DNA of 64,000 nucleotides from a bacterium (GCA_021373025.1 JAJFTL010000022.1:62001-126000); one strand, 5' to 3'; positions 35,941-45,259 are shown, counted from the first letter of the stretch. Notes: generated by a model from the letters alone, not told the origin. A program made the numbers and translations.

Positions 35941-36519
35941 TTAGAAGTGCAGCATGCCAGTCAACCAAAAAGAGGCCAAGGTGGAAACGGTCGAAAGGCA
36001 TGCCCCGGTACAAATCTGCCCCAGGGTATGTTCCTTGATATCCGTCTTGGCAATGGCGACAGGGACAAGCAGAAGGTAACAAATCGCACCTGGCCAGCCA
36101 TACAAGATCGTAAGTGCCGTGGCAGGACCCGCGACTCCTGCTCCATGCCCGGATGCCTTATAGTGCATGAGGTTAACGGCTGTAAGTGCGACGACGGTGA
36201 ACAGGTAGGAGAGCATGAGCGCAACATTCAGAGGTGACCTTCGGAAGAAGACGAGCATGATCGCTGTCCCTGCGGCGTAGCCGGCAACACTGAGTACAAA
36301 GCCGATCTTTCGTTCGCCCTTGTAGTCTCCAGGATGATGCACCATATGAAACCAAGCAGTCAGCGGAACGAGCCCCAGGCAGATGACCCCGGTCAGGCAT
36401 GCGCCCAGGTTCCGTTCAACTGGCCTCATCAGGTAAAGAAACACAAACGTCAGCATTGCAAGCACTGGCGGGTCCAGAAGATAGGTCCACAAGCGCATTC
36501 GCTTCTTTCGCTCAAGCAT
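35941..36519 (-). CDS. PAP2-like integral membrane phosphatase
   Basis: A 192-residue polytopic membrane protein with about five hydrophobic helices. It keeps the second PAP2 motif as KASGHGAGVAGP (about 124) and the third as KTDIKEHTLGQ (about 159), where the usual Arg is Lys and the closing Asp is Gln. The first motif (KxxxxxxRP) is not obvious, so it may be a divergent lipid phosphatase or only a structural relative. ATG 36519 follows AAGGAG. It lies downstream of the decayed transporter gene and may share its transcript. Confidence 0.65.
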   Translation of the reverse strand: MLERKKRMRLWTYLLDPPVLAMLTFVFLYLMRPVERNLGACLTGVICLGLVPLTAWFHMVHHPGDYKGERKIGFVLSVAGYAAGTAIMLVFFRRSPLNVALMLSYLFTVVALTAVNLMHYKASGHGAGVAGPATALTILYGWPGAICYLLLVPVAIAKTDIKEHTLGQICTGACLSTVSTLASFWLTGMLHF

Positions 36520-36535
36520 AGCAGTACTCCTTTCC

Positions 36536-37386
36536 TTACTTCAGACCGTGTTCGGCCAGATACGCCTTCTCCTTCTCGTCGTGCACGATGGCAAGATGGG
36601 ACTTGATCTGTTCCCACTCGGGTCCATCGAGGGGATACCAGTACAGGATGGCGGACAGGCTAGCAGACAGGCTAGCGGCAGAATCGCTGGTACGAGGAAC
36701 CATGCACGCACGATGCCGGCTTCAGCTGAGGTGCTCTGTATGCCCCTTGCCAATGACTGGTCATAGCCAGCGTGTGAAAGAAAGCTGAGGAAGACGGCTT
36801 GTGCCAAGCTGATGGCAGGCTTCGTGACGAAACTGTTGACACCAGCATACATACCCTCACGTCGTAAGTCGGTCGCTTCCTCATCTGCGTCAATGACATC
36901 TCCATTCATCAGTGGAATGAGGTACATGCTACCAGCAAAGCCGATGCCGATCAGCATCTGGATGAACAGTGCGGTCTGATTGCCCTTGAACCCAGGCAGG
37001 ACGATCCAGAAGATTGCAAATGCGGCAGCGTACAGCGGTGCACCATAGCGAATGTAGGGGATGCGACGGCCGAGCCTGCTCATGGTCCGGTCACTGATGT
37101 ACCCGAAGAGGCGGTCATTGAAGGCGTTCCAGATGCCAAAGAGCAGCCACACGATAGAGGCGAGCCGTGGGGCCAGTCCCATGATACGCGTGAAGTAGTA
37201 CGTCAGTGCTGCGCCTTCGGCGATTGAACACAGGATGGCGGTGGCACCATCGGCTGCAGATACCCATATACGGCTGTGAAGCGGAACGGTCTCTTCGCGA
37301 AGTGTTTCCTTCGACGTGGCTATGGGACTTCTGGCACTGCCGATATCTATTGGCACACTGTTTGTCTTGCTTCTATTACGTTGCAT
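36536..37386 (-). pseudogene. GPH-family (MelB-type) sugar:cation symporter, decayed
   Basis: The remains of a glycoside-pentoside-hexuronide transporter. The intact family is about 450 residues and 12 helices; the open frame here is 281 residues. The N-terminus through helix 3 is recognisable (WNAFNDRLFGYISDR, GRRIPYIRYG), but near residue 135 it jumps to the helix 10 region (LIGIGFAGSMYLIPLMNGDVID, then RREGMYAGVNSFVTKP), so helices 4-9 are missing. Near 36650 the frame shifts. In another frame the expected tail reads ILYWYPLDGPEWEQIKSHL and runs to a TAA at 36536-36538, whereas the original frame stops at 36541. A 12-base tandem near-repeat (36654-36677) sits at the frameshift. Confidence 0.8.
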
Positions 37387-37969
37387 AGGAGTCGCCCAAC
37401 TTTCGAGATATGGTCAGTACCCAGTATACTGACAAAGCATCGAGTGCACAGGTATTGCTGCAGGGTCTCCGAAAAGGAGGCCCTGATTGTTGGCTTCGCT
37501 GGGTTTCCATAAGACAGACAGATGTGAGCTGCTCACACGAGTAATCGTGACCCATGGGATGAAGCTTGGAGGTGAACCAGAGGCTTGGATTCAAAGGCCG
37601 CTCCAGAGTCCGGTTCGGCGGGAACATCGTTTCACCTTTCGGTGGCTCCCATAGAGCAGCTCGACTTCAGATCAGGCATCCATTATGCCTGGAATAACGG
37701 AACCAAGGCTCTACCCTCTTCTCGATGTGGGGGCTGCCATTGGTCGCGACTGCTCTTATCGTGACCACCTCCCGTGCCCACCCAGAACTGGACGCCTGAT
37801 GCGGATTGCGGGTCTGTCACAGTGATATACTGCTGCACTGCTCGACGCGACACACCAACGAAGTATCTGGAGACGCGCCTTCCTGGTGAGGCACCCGCGT
37901 CGTTGTCCTCATCGTCACAACTGCAGTTGCGGGTTGCTAATTGAGGGCGTGCGCGGGTGCTTCAGACAG
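37387..37969. other. Long intergenic region with one hairpin
   Basis: This 583-base stretch has no convincing gene. It contains a 10-pair stem CAGGGTCTCC-GAAAA-GGAGGCCCTG (37461-37485) without a good T-run, and an inverted repeat GTCAGTA-N7-TACTGAC (37413-37433) that contains a TATACT -10-like box on the minus strand upstream of the decayed transporter. The rest shows no clear RNA, repeat or remnant ORF. Confidence 0.5.
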
Positions 37970-40900
37970 TCATGCTGCGGGGCTAGTGATCGTAATTGTC
38001 TGTGTGGATGCCTCCCACTGGACGTCCGCGCCCAGCTGCTCGGCAACAAAGCGTACTGGGAGCATCGTACGCCCGCTCACGATCAGCGGAACAACCTTGG
38101 GATTTGCCGTGTCGATTGGAATGTACCTCCCGTTGACGCGAGCCTGGCTCTTGGCGATCCAGAGCTCAAGGACCGTAGCGTTCAGCGAGATCGTCACTTT
38201 GCGATCCGATGCGTTCCACTCAACAGTCGCTCCTAAGGGCTCTGCAACCCACTTGATAGGAAGGAGTGTCCGACCTGCGATGATCTGGGGCGCCACATCG
38301 ATGGTGACCGGTGCTCCGTCGACGAACATCTGCGTGCTTGCTACGTGCAACACAAGCTTTGTTTGAGGAAGTGGCTGAGGTGTTGCCGCCTGAACCGCAA
38401 AGGACTGAGCAGCAGACCAGGAAGAAGTAACGCTACCGCTGGTTGTGCGCACTCGCCACAACGTTAGTCCTGATGGTGCAACATCTGCAGCGCCAAGCAC
38501 AATGGACGTCCCTGTAACACCATGCTTGTCCAGGATGAGCTTGCTGAAGTCCGCTGCCGCAGAAGTCTGTACTTCATAGGTTACTCCGTTGCCCGAGACG
38601 GCTGACCAGACCAGCGTGACTGAGCCTGCATCGACCGTGGCGCCCGTGAGTGGCCGGATCGGTACGGGAGATGCAGGGACGATCAGATCACTGGTCCACA
38701 TCATTGTTTCACTGCTCCCGACAGCGACGAAGCGATCCCCTCGGGCCGCGCACCCGTACAGGATCTCCTTGGTCGGCGATGGTCGGACGCTCCAGTGAGC
38801 CCCGTCCGAGGATACGATCGTCGTGCCCTGGTCCCCTACTGCCACGAGCAGACCCTTGCCCGACGTCACTGCAAACAATGCGGCGGTCGTTCCCGTCTTC
38901 TGCGTTGTCCACATCACACCGTTGGCCGAGGTCAGGATCGTCCCGCTGCTACCTGTAGCCACAAACATGCCATTGAGCCAGGCAACGTCGTCGAGATCGA
39001 CGGTGACCCCTGTAGTGCCCTGCTTCCAAAGACGGCCGTCAACGGACGTCGCCATGGCACCATCGTGTCCAACAGCAACGAACATGCCTGCGCCAAATGC
39101 TATGGCATTGACGTTAGAATCCAGTCCTGTTTCTCCGACAGTCCATGTTTGTCCATCCTCAGATGTCACGACGACATGGTTGTCGCCAATTACGACCACG
39201 TGTCCATTTCCTGCTGCGACACTTGTGAGTGTTTCCTCCGTCACAGGCTCCATCACTGTCCATGTGGCGAGATCCAATGAGGTCATGATCAGACCGAATT
39301 CCCCGACTGCTACAACGCCAAAGGGGGTAGGGGTGACATCCCATAGCCATCCTGAAGCGTCGGTAACACGTTGCTGCCAGAGAATACCGTCGTTTGATGT
39401 TCGCACACATGCGAGCTCGCCAACTGCTACCAGGCCTGAAGTCGTATCCGAGACCGCTGTCAGTGTCGCATCAGTGCCATTGTCAACAGTGCCGGCCCAG
39501 TTGATGCCACCATCGTACGAAAGCGATACGCCGCTCATCGACGTGGTCGCCACGAACAGTTTGTCATCACCATACACACACAGATAATCTTCGTGCATCA
39601 GGCGGTCTCCGCCACCCTTGTCCCTTCCAGTACTGCCCGAGGTTGAAACATTCCAGGATGAACCATCTTGAGACACTGCGATTGTCTGGGAGTCTCCTAC
39701 GGCGACGAACGTGTTTTGGGCGAAGGTGATTGCACGGACAGGTTCGTCGCCAAAGATCGGTGCTGACGAGATCCATGCAAGACCATCATCGGAGTACCAT
39801 GCCTGCCCCAGCGCGTCTGCCACTGCAACGAAGTGACCATTACCATAGGCAATCTGTGCAAGCCAGGTTGATGATCCATCCGATACACCGATCGCGACGG
39901 GCGTGGAAATAGTGACGGGGTCTACTCCCGCAAGTTGCGCAATCGGAATGCTGACAACTATCGTTCTGGAGGTCTTCTTGCTTAAGTCAGCTCCCATGAT
40001 GAGAAGTGTGTTAGGTCCAACGGCCGCGCTCCAGTACAGGAGATTTGGTTGAGCTGGCACGCGACGCGTCCAGACATGGCCATCAGGAGATGTCAGGAGA
40101 GTTCCGTCCTCACCCACCGCGGCGAACTGGTCGCCGGCTCGCACGACTGCCAGCAGGGAATCCTGTGTTCCGCTTCGTTCGACTGTCCACGTGTGGCTGT
40201 CTTCGGACCGCAGGATGACTCCGTAGCTTCCCACTGCGACAAACACCCCATTGCAATATGCAGCGCCATAGAGGTCATCCTGCCATTGTTCGTAGTTCTC
40301 GTTCGACCGGGGCACCTGTGGATTGACCTCATGTTGCCATGTCACGCTATCGGTTGAGCTGTACACGGCTCCGTTGAAGTTGTCCTCAGTGCCCACCCCC
40401 ACATACTTGCCGGCGCCACTTGTAATGCCGATGATTATCGCATTTCGCGCGGACGTTCGGTTGGTCCACCGCATACCATCCGGTGAGGTTTGGACAGACC
40501 CGTTGTCGCCAAACGATACCAGCAGGGATCCCGTCCACAGCATGCCCCTGACCCAGTTGGAACGTTTCCAGACGTAGCCTTTCTGCCACTGCATGTTCTG
40601 CCAGGAAGTCCCATCCGTGGAACGGAAATAGAAGACCGCCCACCGTGTCGGCACGTCCCACGTCTGGTTGATGGCATCATGGTTTGCCGCAAGGATGAAG
40701 GCATCGCCAGCGTAGGCGACCGCAGCGAACGTCAGATCTTCGTAGACCGCTTCGCGCTGCGTCCACGTCACTCCATCCGGCGACGTCAGAATAAGGGATC
40801 CACTGCCGGCAGCGACAAACTTATCCTTGCCCCACGCAACGCCGTAGAGGTCTTCCCGTGCGGCAAACGTCCGGTCCTGCCACGTGATCCCGTCTGCAGA

Positions 40901-41479
40901 GGTGACGATGGTTCCATTCTCACCAACGGCGACAAACCGTCCATTACCCCAGGTGATGTGGTAGAGGTTCTTGTCCACCGGTGAGCCCGATACCGTCCAC
41001 GTGGCACCGTCGGACGATCGGATAATTGTCCCATCCACCCCGACTGCCACATAGACACCGTTGCCGCAGGCAACACCGGCAAGCCCGGCATCGGTTGAAA
41101 TGTCTCGTTGGTCCCATGTGCGTCCATCGGTCGACACGTACAGCGTTCCTTCGTCACCGACGGTGACGTAGCGGCCCGCTCCCCAGCAGATGCCATAGAG
41201 ATCCTTGCTCGTGAACTGTTCGACGGATTCCCAGTGAACAAGGTCCGTTGAGAGAGCAACCGTTCCCCTTGTACCGACGTTTACCATGAGGCTGCCGTTG
41301 GTCGCTCCATCGGTATAGGATATGTTTCGAGCCTTGTGCCCTGCCAGATGCCAGACGGAGGTCGTGTCTGCAGCCTTCACGCCTGCTGACGGCGCTATTG
41401 TCTGGAACAGCAGCATGAAGACAAGCGCAACTGTGAGACTTGTACCAAGAACTGTTTCGCGATGCGCACGAAAAGCCAT
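37970..41479 (-). CDS. Secreted beta-propeller repeat protein with C-terminal copper-amine-oxidase-like stalk domains
   Basis: A 1169-residue exported protein. Residues 1-37 are a signal peptide (hydrophobic run LTVALVFMLLF, cleavage likely after VKA). About 45-950 consist of some 19 blades ending in S-x-D-G-x-x-W, for example TSPDGVTW, TSEDGQTW and VSSDGAHW, each preceded by a VAVG or VAVGDNG-like strand; this resembles YCF48/BNR propellers and implies two or three propellers in tandem. A fibronectin-like segment follows (about 960-1045), then two copper-amine-oxidase N-terminal-like domains, with GRTLLPIKWVAEPLGATVEW and GRTMLPVRFVAEQLGADVQW. These stalk domains usually sit on the cell surface. 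The function is unknown. GGAGG precedes ATG 41479; TATACT at 41522-41527 (minus) may be the -10. Confidence 0.85.
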   Translation of the reverse strand: MAFRAHRETVLGTSLTVALVFMLLFQTIAPSAGVKAADTTSVWHLAGHKARNISYTDGATNGSLMVNVGTRGTVALSTDLVHWESVEQFTSKDLYGICWGAGRYVTVGDEGTLYVSTDGRTWDQRDISTDAGLAGVACGNGVYVAVGVDGTIIRSSDGATWTVSGSPVDKNLYHITWGNGRFVAVGENGTIVTSADGITWQDRTFAAREDLYGVAWGKDKFVAAGSGSLILTSPDGVTWTQREAVYEDLTFAAVAYAGDAFILAANHDAINQTWDVPTRWAVFYFRSTDGTSWQNMQWQKGYVWKRSNWVRGMLWTGSLLVSFGDNGSVQTSPDGMRWTNRTSARNAIIIGITSGAGKYVGVGTEDNFNGAVYSSTDSVTWQHEVNPQVPRSNENYEQWQDDLYGAAYCNGVFVAVGSYGVILRSEDSHTWTVERSGTQDSLLAVVRAGDQFAAVGEDGTLLTSPDGHVWTRRVPAQPNLLYWSAAVGPNTLLIMGADLSKKTSRTIVVSIPIAQLAGVDPVTISTPVAIGVSDGSSTWLAQIAYGNGHFVAVADALGQAWYSDDGLAWISSAPIFGDEPVRAITFAQNTFVAVGDSQTIAVSQDGSSWNVSTSGSTGRDKGGGDRLMHEDYLCVYGDDKLFVATTSMSGVSLSYDGGINWAGTVDNGTDATLTAVSDTTSGLVAVGELACVRTSNDGILWQQRVTDASGWLWDVTPTPFGVVAVGEFGLIMTSLDLATWTVMEPVTEETLTSVAAGNGHVVVIGDNHVVVTSEDGQTWTVGETGLDSNVNAIAFGAGMFVAVGHDGAMATSVDGRLWKQGTTGVTVDLDDVAWLNGMFVATGSSGTILTSANGVMWTTQKTGTTAALFAVTSGKGLLVAVGDQGTTIVSSDGAHWSVRPSPTKEILYGCAARGDRFVAVGSSETMMWTSDLIVPASPVPIRPLTGATVDAGSVTLVWSAVSGNGVTYEVQTSAAADFSKLILDKHGVTGTSIVLGAADVAPSGLTLWRVRTTSGSVTSSWSAAQSFAVQAATPQPLPQTKLVLHVASTQMFVDGAPVTIDVAPQIIAGRTLLPIKWVAEPLGATVEWNASDRKVTISLNATVLELWIAKSQARVNGRYIPIDTANPKVVPLIVSGRTMLPVRFVAEQLGADVQWEASTQTITITSPAA

Positions 41480-41690
41480 AGTTGCCTCCGATTCAAGAAT
41501 ACAATTGGTTGTACTTCGGAAAGTATATCCAGGGAAGGATTTTCATAAAGAAGATGCATCGGCTCACCTGAGATAGTACGATCCGTGTCAAGAGGTCAGG
41601 CATGGATCGTGCTATCTTTTGGGAAAGGGCGAAGGGAGTTCGCGATGATGTAACGTGGTGCGAATTGACACTCTGATTTGGCCAATTAAG

Positions 41691-41699
41691 TGCTAGAAT
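41691..41699 (+). promoter_or_regulatory. Extended -10 promoter of the alpha/beta hydrolase gene
   Basis: TGC-TAGAAT (TAGAAT at 41694-41699) is an extended -10 element about 33 bases before the start codon. A TTGACA at about 41665 is 23 bases upstream, too far to act as its -35. Confidence 0.5.
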
Positions 41700-41732
41700 A
41701 ACAAAAGTCTAACTGCCATAAGGAGGCGAATG

Positions 41733-42644
41733 ATGAGTGCAACGACGTTTACGTTTACTGATCCAGATGGCTTTGAGATTTTCGTTTATAAATGGGTACC
41801 TGATACCGGAAAGCCTAAGGCTGTTGTCCAAGTTGTCCATGGGTTAGGTGAACATGCACTACGTTATGAGCGCTTCGCGAGATATCTCAACCAGGCAGGT
41901 TTCGTGGTTTATGCTGATGATCACCGCGGGCATGGCAAAACCGCTGGTAATCTCTCCAAGGTCGGCATTATCGGTACAGATGGCTGGAATGGTATGGTCA
42001 AAGATGAAAACCAGTTGAGCGACATCATTGAGAAGGAGAACCCAGGATTGCCATTATTTCTGTTTGGGCATAGCATGGGCTCGTTCATTGGTCAGCGATA
42101 TATTGAGTGCTGGGGTAATCGACTGAAAGGTGTTGTACTCACCGGTACAACGGGTTTACCCATGTTCCCTCCGGAGAGCATATCATTCCTCGAGAAAGCC
42201 GCCGAGGGTGACATGCGTGATAAGCCACCTACTCAGAATGTGATGAATGCACTCAACACCCCCTTTGAGCCTGCCAAGACACCTTTTGACTGGCTTAGCC
42301 GTGACGAAGAGGAAGTACAAAAATATATAAATGACCCATTTTGTGGCTTTGGTGGCACGAATGGCATGACGCTGGACATGGCCCGTGGCTGCTTGGAAAT
42401 GCTCGAACCAGAGCAACAGGCCCTTATCCCCAAATCCCTGCCGGTTCTGATAGCCTGTGGTGAGATGGACCCGGTTGGAGCACATGGCGGTGCACAGGCA
42501 CTGGCGAAGCGGTACGAGGAAATCGGGATCAAGGATGTGCAGCTGATCCTGTATCCAGGAGCACGACATGAGGTCCTCAACGAGACTAACCGCGACGAAG
42601 TTCAACAAGATATAAGAACGTGGCTGGAGAACCATTTGAAGTAA
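41733..42644 (+). CDS. Alpha/beta hydrolase, monoacylglycerol-lipase-like
   Basis: A 303-residue serine hydrolase (Hydrolase_4 family). HGLGEHALRYE carries the oxyanion-hole region, DHRGHGKTAG follows, the nucleophile Ser lies in GHSMGS (about 113), the acid Asp in CGEMDPVG (about 250) and His in GARHEVLNE (about 281). It probably releases fatty acids from monoacylglycerols or similar esters in the cytosol. AGGAGG lies six bases before ATG 41733; an adjacent ATG at 41730 is closer than ideal. It stands alone. Codons in this gene and the stretch after it look more A/T-rich than in neighbours (by eye), so recent acquisition is possible. Confidence 0.9.
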   Translation: MSATTFTFTDPDGFEIFVYKWVPDTGKPKAVVQVVHGLGEHALRYERFARYLNQAGFVVYADDHRGHGKTAGNLSKVGIIGTDGWNGMVKDENQLSDIIEKENPGLPLFLFGHSMGSFIGQRYIECWGNRLKGVVLTGTTGLPMFPPESISFLEKAAEGDMRDKPPTQNVMNALNTPFEPAKTPFDWLSRDEEEVQKYINDPFCGFGGTNGMTLDMARGCLEMLEPEQQALIPKSLPVLIACGEMDPVGAHGGAQALAKRYEEIGIKDVQLILYPGARHEVLNETNRDEVQQDIRTWLENHLK

Positions 42645-43110
42645 GCTATGCATCAACAATAGCCGTTCTTGAAGAGTTCTGAAAGAACCAAAAGCTGTTC
42701 CACGAGATATTACCACTCGTGTTAGGTTGTATTCGTTCGGGTTGTAGCTTTGTTTTCCAGTATTTGGCAGGGACCACGGCAATTCGTCGCCGAGGTTCCT
42801 GCCGGAGTTCGAAAGTAGATGGAGTACTCTTTCGAATGTGAACGTCCGACTCGCGGTAGGTACTCGTTTGATGCACAGCGGAACTATCTGAAATTGATAC
42901 GCATCAGGGTGCAGATGGACGGTCTTCGGCCGCTGTGGGAGTCCAGGGCTTGCTAGAAATAGCAGGAGCGAAGTTGTCAGTTCCAGCGACTGCAAAGAGC
43001 TAACGAAACAGACGGTTTGCAAGGCGCAAAATGGTGAGTGGATGAGAAGCATTGCATTGACAATGTTGGCAACAACACGTATGGCTATAGTAGTGATGAA
43101 AGACAAAAAG
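42645..43110. other. A/T-richer intergenic region, no gene seen
   Basis: About 466 bases lie between the hydrolase and tRNA-Ala. Open frames on the minus strand show no recognisable motif, ribosome site or family resemblance. A short hairpin GTTCT-GAA-AGAAC near 42676 is too weak to call a terminator. Confidence 0.5.
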
Positions 43111-43186
43111 TGGTGGAGATAGGGGGGCTCGAACCCCCGACCTCCTGCATGCCATGCAGGCGCTCTCCCAGCTGAGCTATATCCCC
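43111..43186 (-). tRNA. tRNA-Ala (anticodon GGC)
   Basis: Read on the minus strand it starts GGGGATATAGCTCAGC and folds as a cloverleaf. The acceptor stem is GGGGATA/TATCTCC with one G-U pair, the D-arm is AGCTCAGCTGGGAGAGC, the anticodon stem CCTGC/GCAGG encloses ATGGCAT (anticodon GGC), and the T-arm has GGTTCGAGCC. The 3' CCA is encoded, and CTTTTT follows at once as a likely terminator. Length is 76 bases including CCA. Confidence 0.95.
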
Positions 43187-43209
43187 ACGATTGACAAATG
43201 AACAACGAA

Positions 43210-43237
43210 AGTATAGCGTTAAGGACTGCGATGTCAA
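43210..43237 (-). promoter_or_regulatory. tRNA-Ala promoter
   Basis: On the minus strand TTGACA (plus 43232-43237), a 16-base spacer and TATACT (43210-43215) form a near-consensus promoter about 24 bases before the tRNA 5' end. Confidence 0.8.
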
Positions 43238-43316
43238 CCGCATCAGTGTTATTCGCGTTGGGGGGGGTGTTGGTGGTAGTATGAGTGTGCGATCGGGGAG
43301 AATCAGGGGGTAGAGC

Positions 43317-43778
43317 GTGAGAGCAGTTGCACAACGGGTGACCAGTGCATCTGTCACGGTAGGCGGCAGGCAGGTCGGACACATCGAAAGAGGACTGCTT
43401 GTACTGTTGGGCGTGGCTGCTGATGACGGACCTGAAGATACTGCCTTCATGGTGCGAAAACTGGCTGGCCTGCGCATCTTTTCAGATGAAGACGGTCTCA
43501 TGAATCGTTCAGTGGCTGACGTCCACGGTGCAGTTCTCGTCGTGAGTCAATTCACGCTGTACGGAGACGTAGCGCGCGGCAACAGGCCCAGTTTCACAGG
43601 TGCAGCTCCCGCAGATTATGCGGACAAGATTTATCAAGACGTGTGTGCAGGACTGCAAAGCCTGGGACTGGATGTTCAAAACGGGATTTTTGGGGCACAT
43701 ATGGAGGTCAGGCTGGTGAACGATGGGCCTGTCACGATCATCATCGAGACAGACAGCCGCAAGAAGCGAGTGCAGTGA
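43317..43778 (+). CDS. dtd: D-aminoacyl-tRNA deacylase Dtd
   Basis: A 153-residue Dtd, normal length, that removes D-amino acids mischarged on tRNA. MRAVAQRVTSASVTVGG is the classic N-terminus, VSQFTLYGD the active-site motif (about 77-85) and LVNDGPVTIIIET the second conserved motif (Gly-Pro, about 137). The start is GTG 43317, preceded by GGGGG about eight bases upstream. It is monocistronic and convergent with the aminotransferase, with a shared terminator between them. Confidence 0.97.
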   Translation: MRAVAQRVTSASVTVGGRQVGHIERGLLVLLGVAADDGPEDTAFMVRKLAGLRIFSDEDGLMNRSVADVHGAVLVVSQFTLYGDVARGNRPSFTGAAPADYADKIYQDVCAGLQSLGLDVQNGIFGAHMEVRLVNDGPVTIIIETDSRKKRVQ

Positions 43779-43797
43779 TCTGACGGACTAAAGAAAA

Positions 43798-43823
43798 GAA
43801 GCTGGGGCATTTGCCCCAGCTTC
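43798..43823. terminator. Bidirectional intrinsic terminator
   Basis: GAAGCTGGGGC-ATTT-GCCCCAGCTTC is a perfect 11-base stem. On the minus strand it is followed by TTTTCTTT, so it mainly ends the aminotransferase transcript. It may also stop dtd transcription. Confidence 0.85.
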
Positions 43824-43853
43824 CGTTGCAAGTGATGCAGCAGTCCTGGCGGA

Positions 43854-45170
43854 CTAACGCGATGCGTTTGCGCGGGCGACAGCTGTCTCCATGACGGCAA
43901 AGGCTTCCGTGAGCTGCTCATCAGTGATTTCAAGCGAAACGAGCATACGGATGCAGTTGCCGTAGATGCCCGATCCTGCGACAAGGACCCCATTCCGCAG
44001 GCATTCCTTGATGATCTGACCGTTGAGCATCGTAGCCGGCTCGTGGGTGGTGCGGTCCTTGACGAATTCGAGGGCCTGCATCGCTCCGATACCACGCACG
44101 TCCCCAATGATTTCATACTTGTCCTTCCAGGCGTCCCAATGGCTGCGAATGAGCTTGCCAATGGCAATCGCCCGGTCGAGCAGGTGTTCGTCCTCAATGA
44201 TGTCGATGACCTCGGATGCAGCGCGGCACGCCACAGGGTTGCCGACGTAGGTGCCACCGATAGTGCTTCCGGGCAGCTTGTCCATGATATCTTTCCGGGC
44301 GATCACTGCCGAGAGGGGCATGCCGGCCGCCAGTGACTTCGCAGAGCAAATGATATCTGGGACAACGTTCCAGTTCTCGATAGAGAAGAACTTACCGGTA
44401 CGGCCAACGCCTGCCTGTATCTCGTCGGCGACCAGCAGGATGCCGTATTTGCTCGAGACTTCGCGCAGCATCTCCAGAAAGCCGTCGGACGGAACACGGA
44501 ACCCGCCTTCGCCTTGAATGGGCTCGACAACGAAGCAAGCCACCGTGGAGGGATCAACGTAGGTGGTCAGGAGTTTTTCCCACTCATTGACGTTGATGGA
44601 TGGATCGTAGGGAGTGATGAAGGGCATGCGGTAGACGTCCGGCGCAAATGGGCCGAAACCATTCTTGTAGGGATGAGCCTTGTGCGTCATGGTCATAGTG
44701 AGAAGCGTGCGCCCATGGAAGGCACGGTCAAAAACGACAACACCGGTCCTGCGCGTCGCATACCTTGCAATTTTGACAGCATTTTCAATAGCTTCGGCGC
44801 CGTTATTGAATAGAGCCACCGACTTCTCGAGGTTACCCGGCGCAAGCCTGACCAACTTCTCACAAACTGTTACGTACGGTTCATAGGGAACAGCTGTGAA
44901 GTCGGTGTGCAGGAAGTGTTCTGCCTGATCCTTGATGGCTGCGGTCACACGCGGATGTGAATGACCGACTGCCATGCAGCCCCAGCCGCCAGTAAGGTCG
45001 ATGAAGGTATTGCCATCGACGTCGGTTACCAGCGCCCCATGTCCCTCAGCGATCCAAGCAGGCGAGAGAGCATCGCACATTGGTGCGGCGACGACGTTGG
45101 CCTGCCTCTTGGCAAGCTCGAGGGATTTTGGCCCAGGAATTGCCGTCTTGAGTGATATGAACGTTCCCAT
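43854..45170 (-). CDS. Class III PLP aminotransferase (4-aminobutyrate aminotransferase-like)
   Basis: A 438-residue class III aminotransferase. FNNGAEAIENAVKIAR binds the PLP phosphate, VVEPIQGEGGF and LVADEIQAGVGRTG (Asp contacting the pyridine N) are conserved, and the PLP lysine lies in CSAKSLAAGMP (about 280). The GabT-like pattern suggests omega-amino acids such as 4-aminobutyrate; ornithine or lysine are alternatives. I start at ATG 45170 because GGGAGG lies seven bases upstream and homologues begin near MGTFISLKTAIPGP; the in-frame extension to 45269 crosses the promoter. It is monocistronic. Confidence 0.9.
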   Translation of the reverse strand: MGTFISLKTAIPGPKSLELAKRQANVVAAPMCDALSPAWIAEGHGALVTDVDGNTFIDLTGGWGCMAVGHSHPRVTAAIKDQAEHFLHTDFTAVPYEPYVTVCEKLVRLAPGNLEKSVALFNNGAEAIENAVKIARYATRRTGVVVFDRAFHGRTLLTMTMTHKAHPYKNGFGPFAPDVYRMPFITPYDPSINVNEWEKLLTTYVDPSTVACFVVEPIQGEGGFRVPSDGFLEMLREVSSKYGILLVADEIQAGVGRTGKFFSIENWNVVPDIICSAKSLAAGMPLSAVIARKDIMDKLPGSTIGGTYVGNPVACRAASEVIDIIEDEHLLDRAIAIGKLIRSHWDAWKDKYEIIGDVRGIGAMQALEFVKDRTTHEPATMLNGQIIKECLRNGVLVAGSGIYGNCIRMLVSLEITDEQLTEAFAVMETAVARANASR

Positions 45171-45194
45171 GATAACCTCCCATATTTTCTCGAC

Positions 45195-45259
45195 GAAAAC
45201 GGCTTGGCGCTTCGTTTTCTCGGGTACCCTCAGGATATAGCGATGGTACCGGTTGTCAA
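45195..45259 (-). promoter_or_regulatory. Aminotransferase promoter and leader hairpin
   Basis: On the minus strand TTGACA (plus 45254-45259), a 16-base spacer and TATCCT (45232-45237) form the promoter. In the leader, GAAAACG and CGTTTTC (45195-45219) can pair into a hairpin just before the ribosome site; with no T-run behind it, it could affect translation or mRNA stability. Confidence 0.6.

Noticed and set aside
37461-37485. Hairpin CAGGGTCTCC/GGAGGCCCTG as a terminator or riboswitch
   Set aside because: No T-run follows on either strand, and no gene starts downstream in a way that fits a riboswitch.
41665-41699. TTGACA upstream of the hydrolase gene as a -35 box
   Set aside because: The spacer to TAGAAT is 23 bases, too long; an extended -10 element explains the promoter better.
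42183-43382. Minus-strand open frame of 399 codons
   Set aside because: It runs antisense to the lipase-like gene and through tRNA-Ala and has no recognisable motif or ribosome site.
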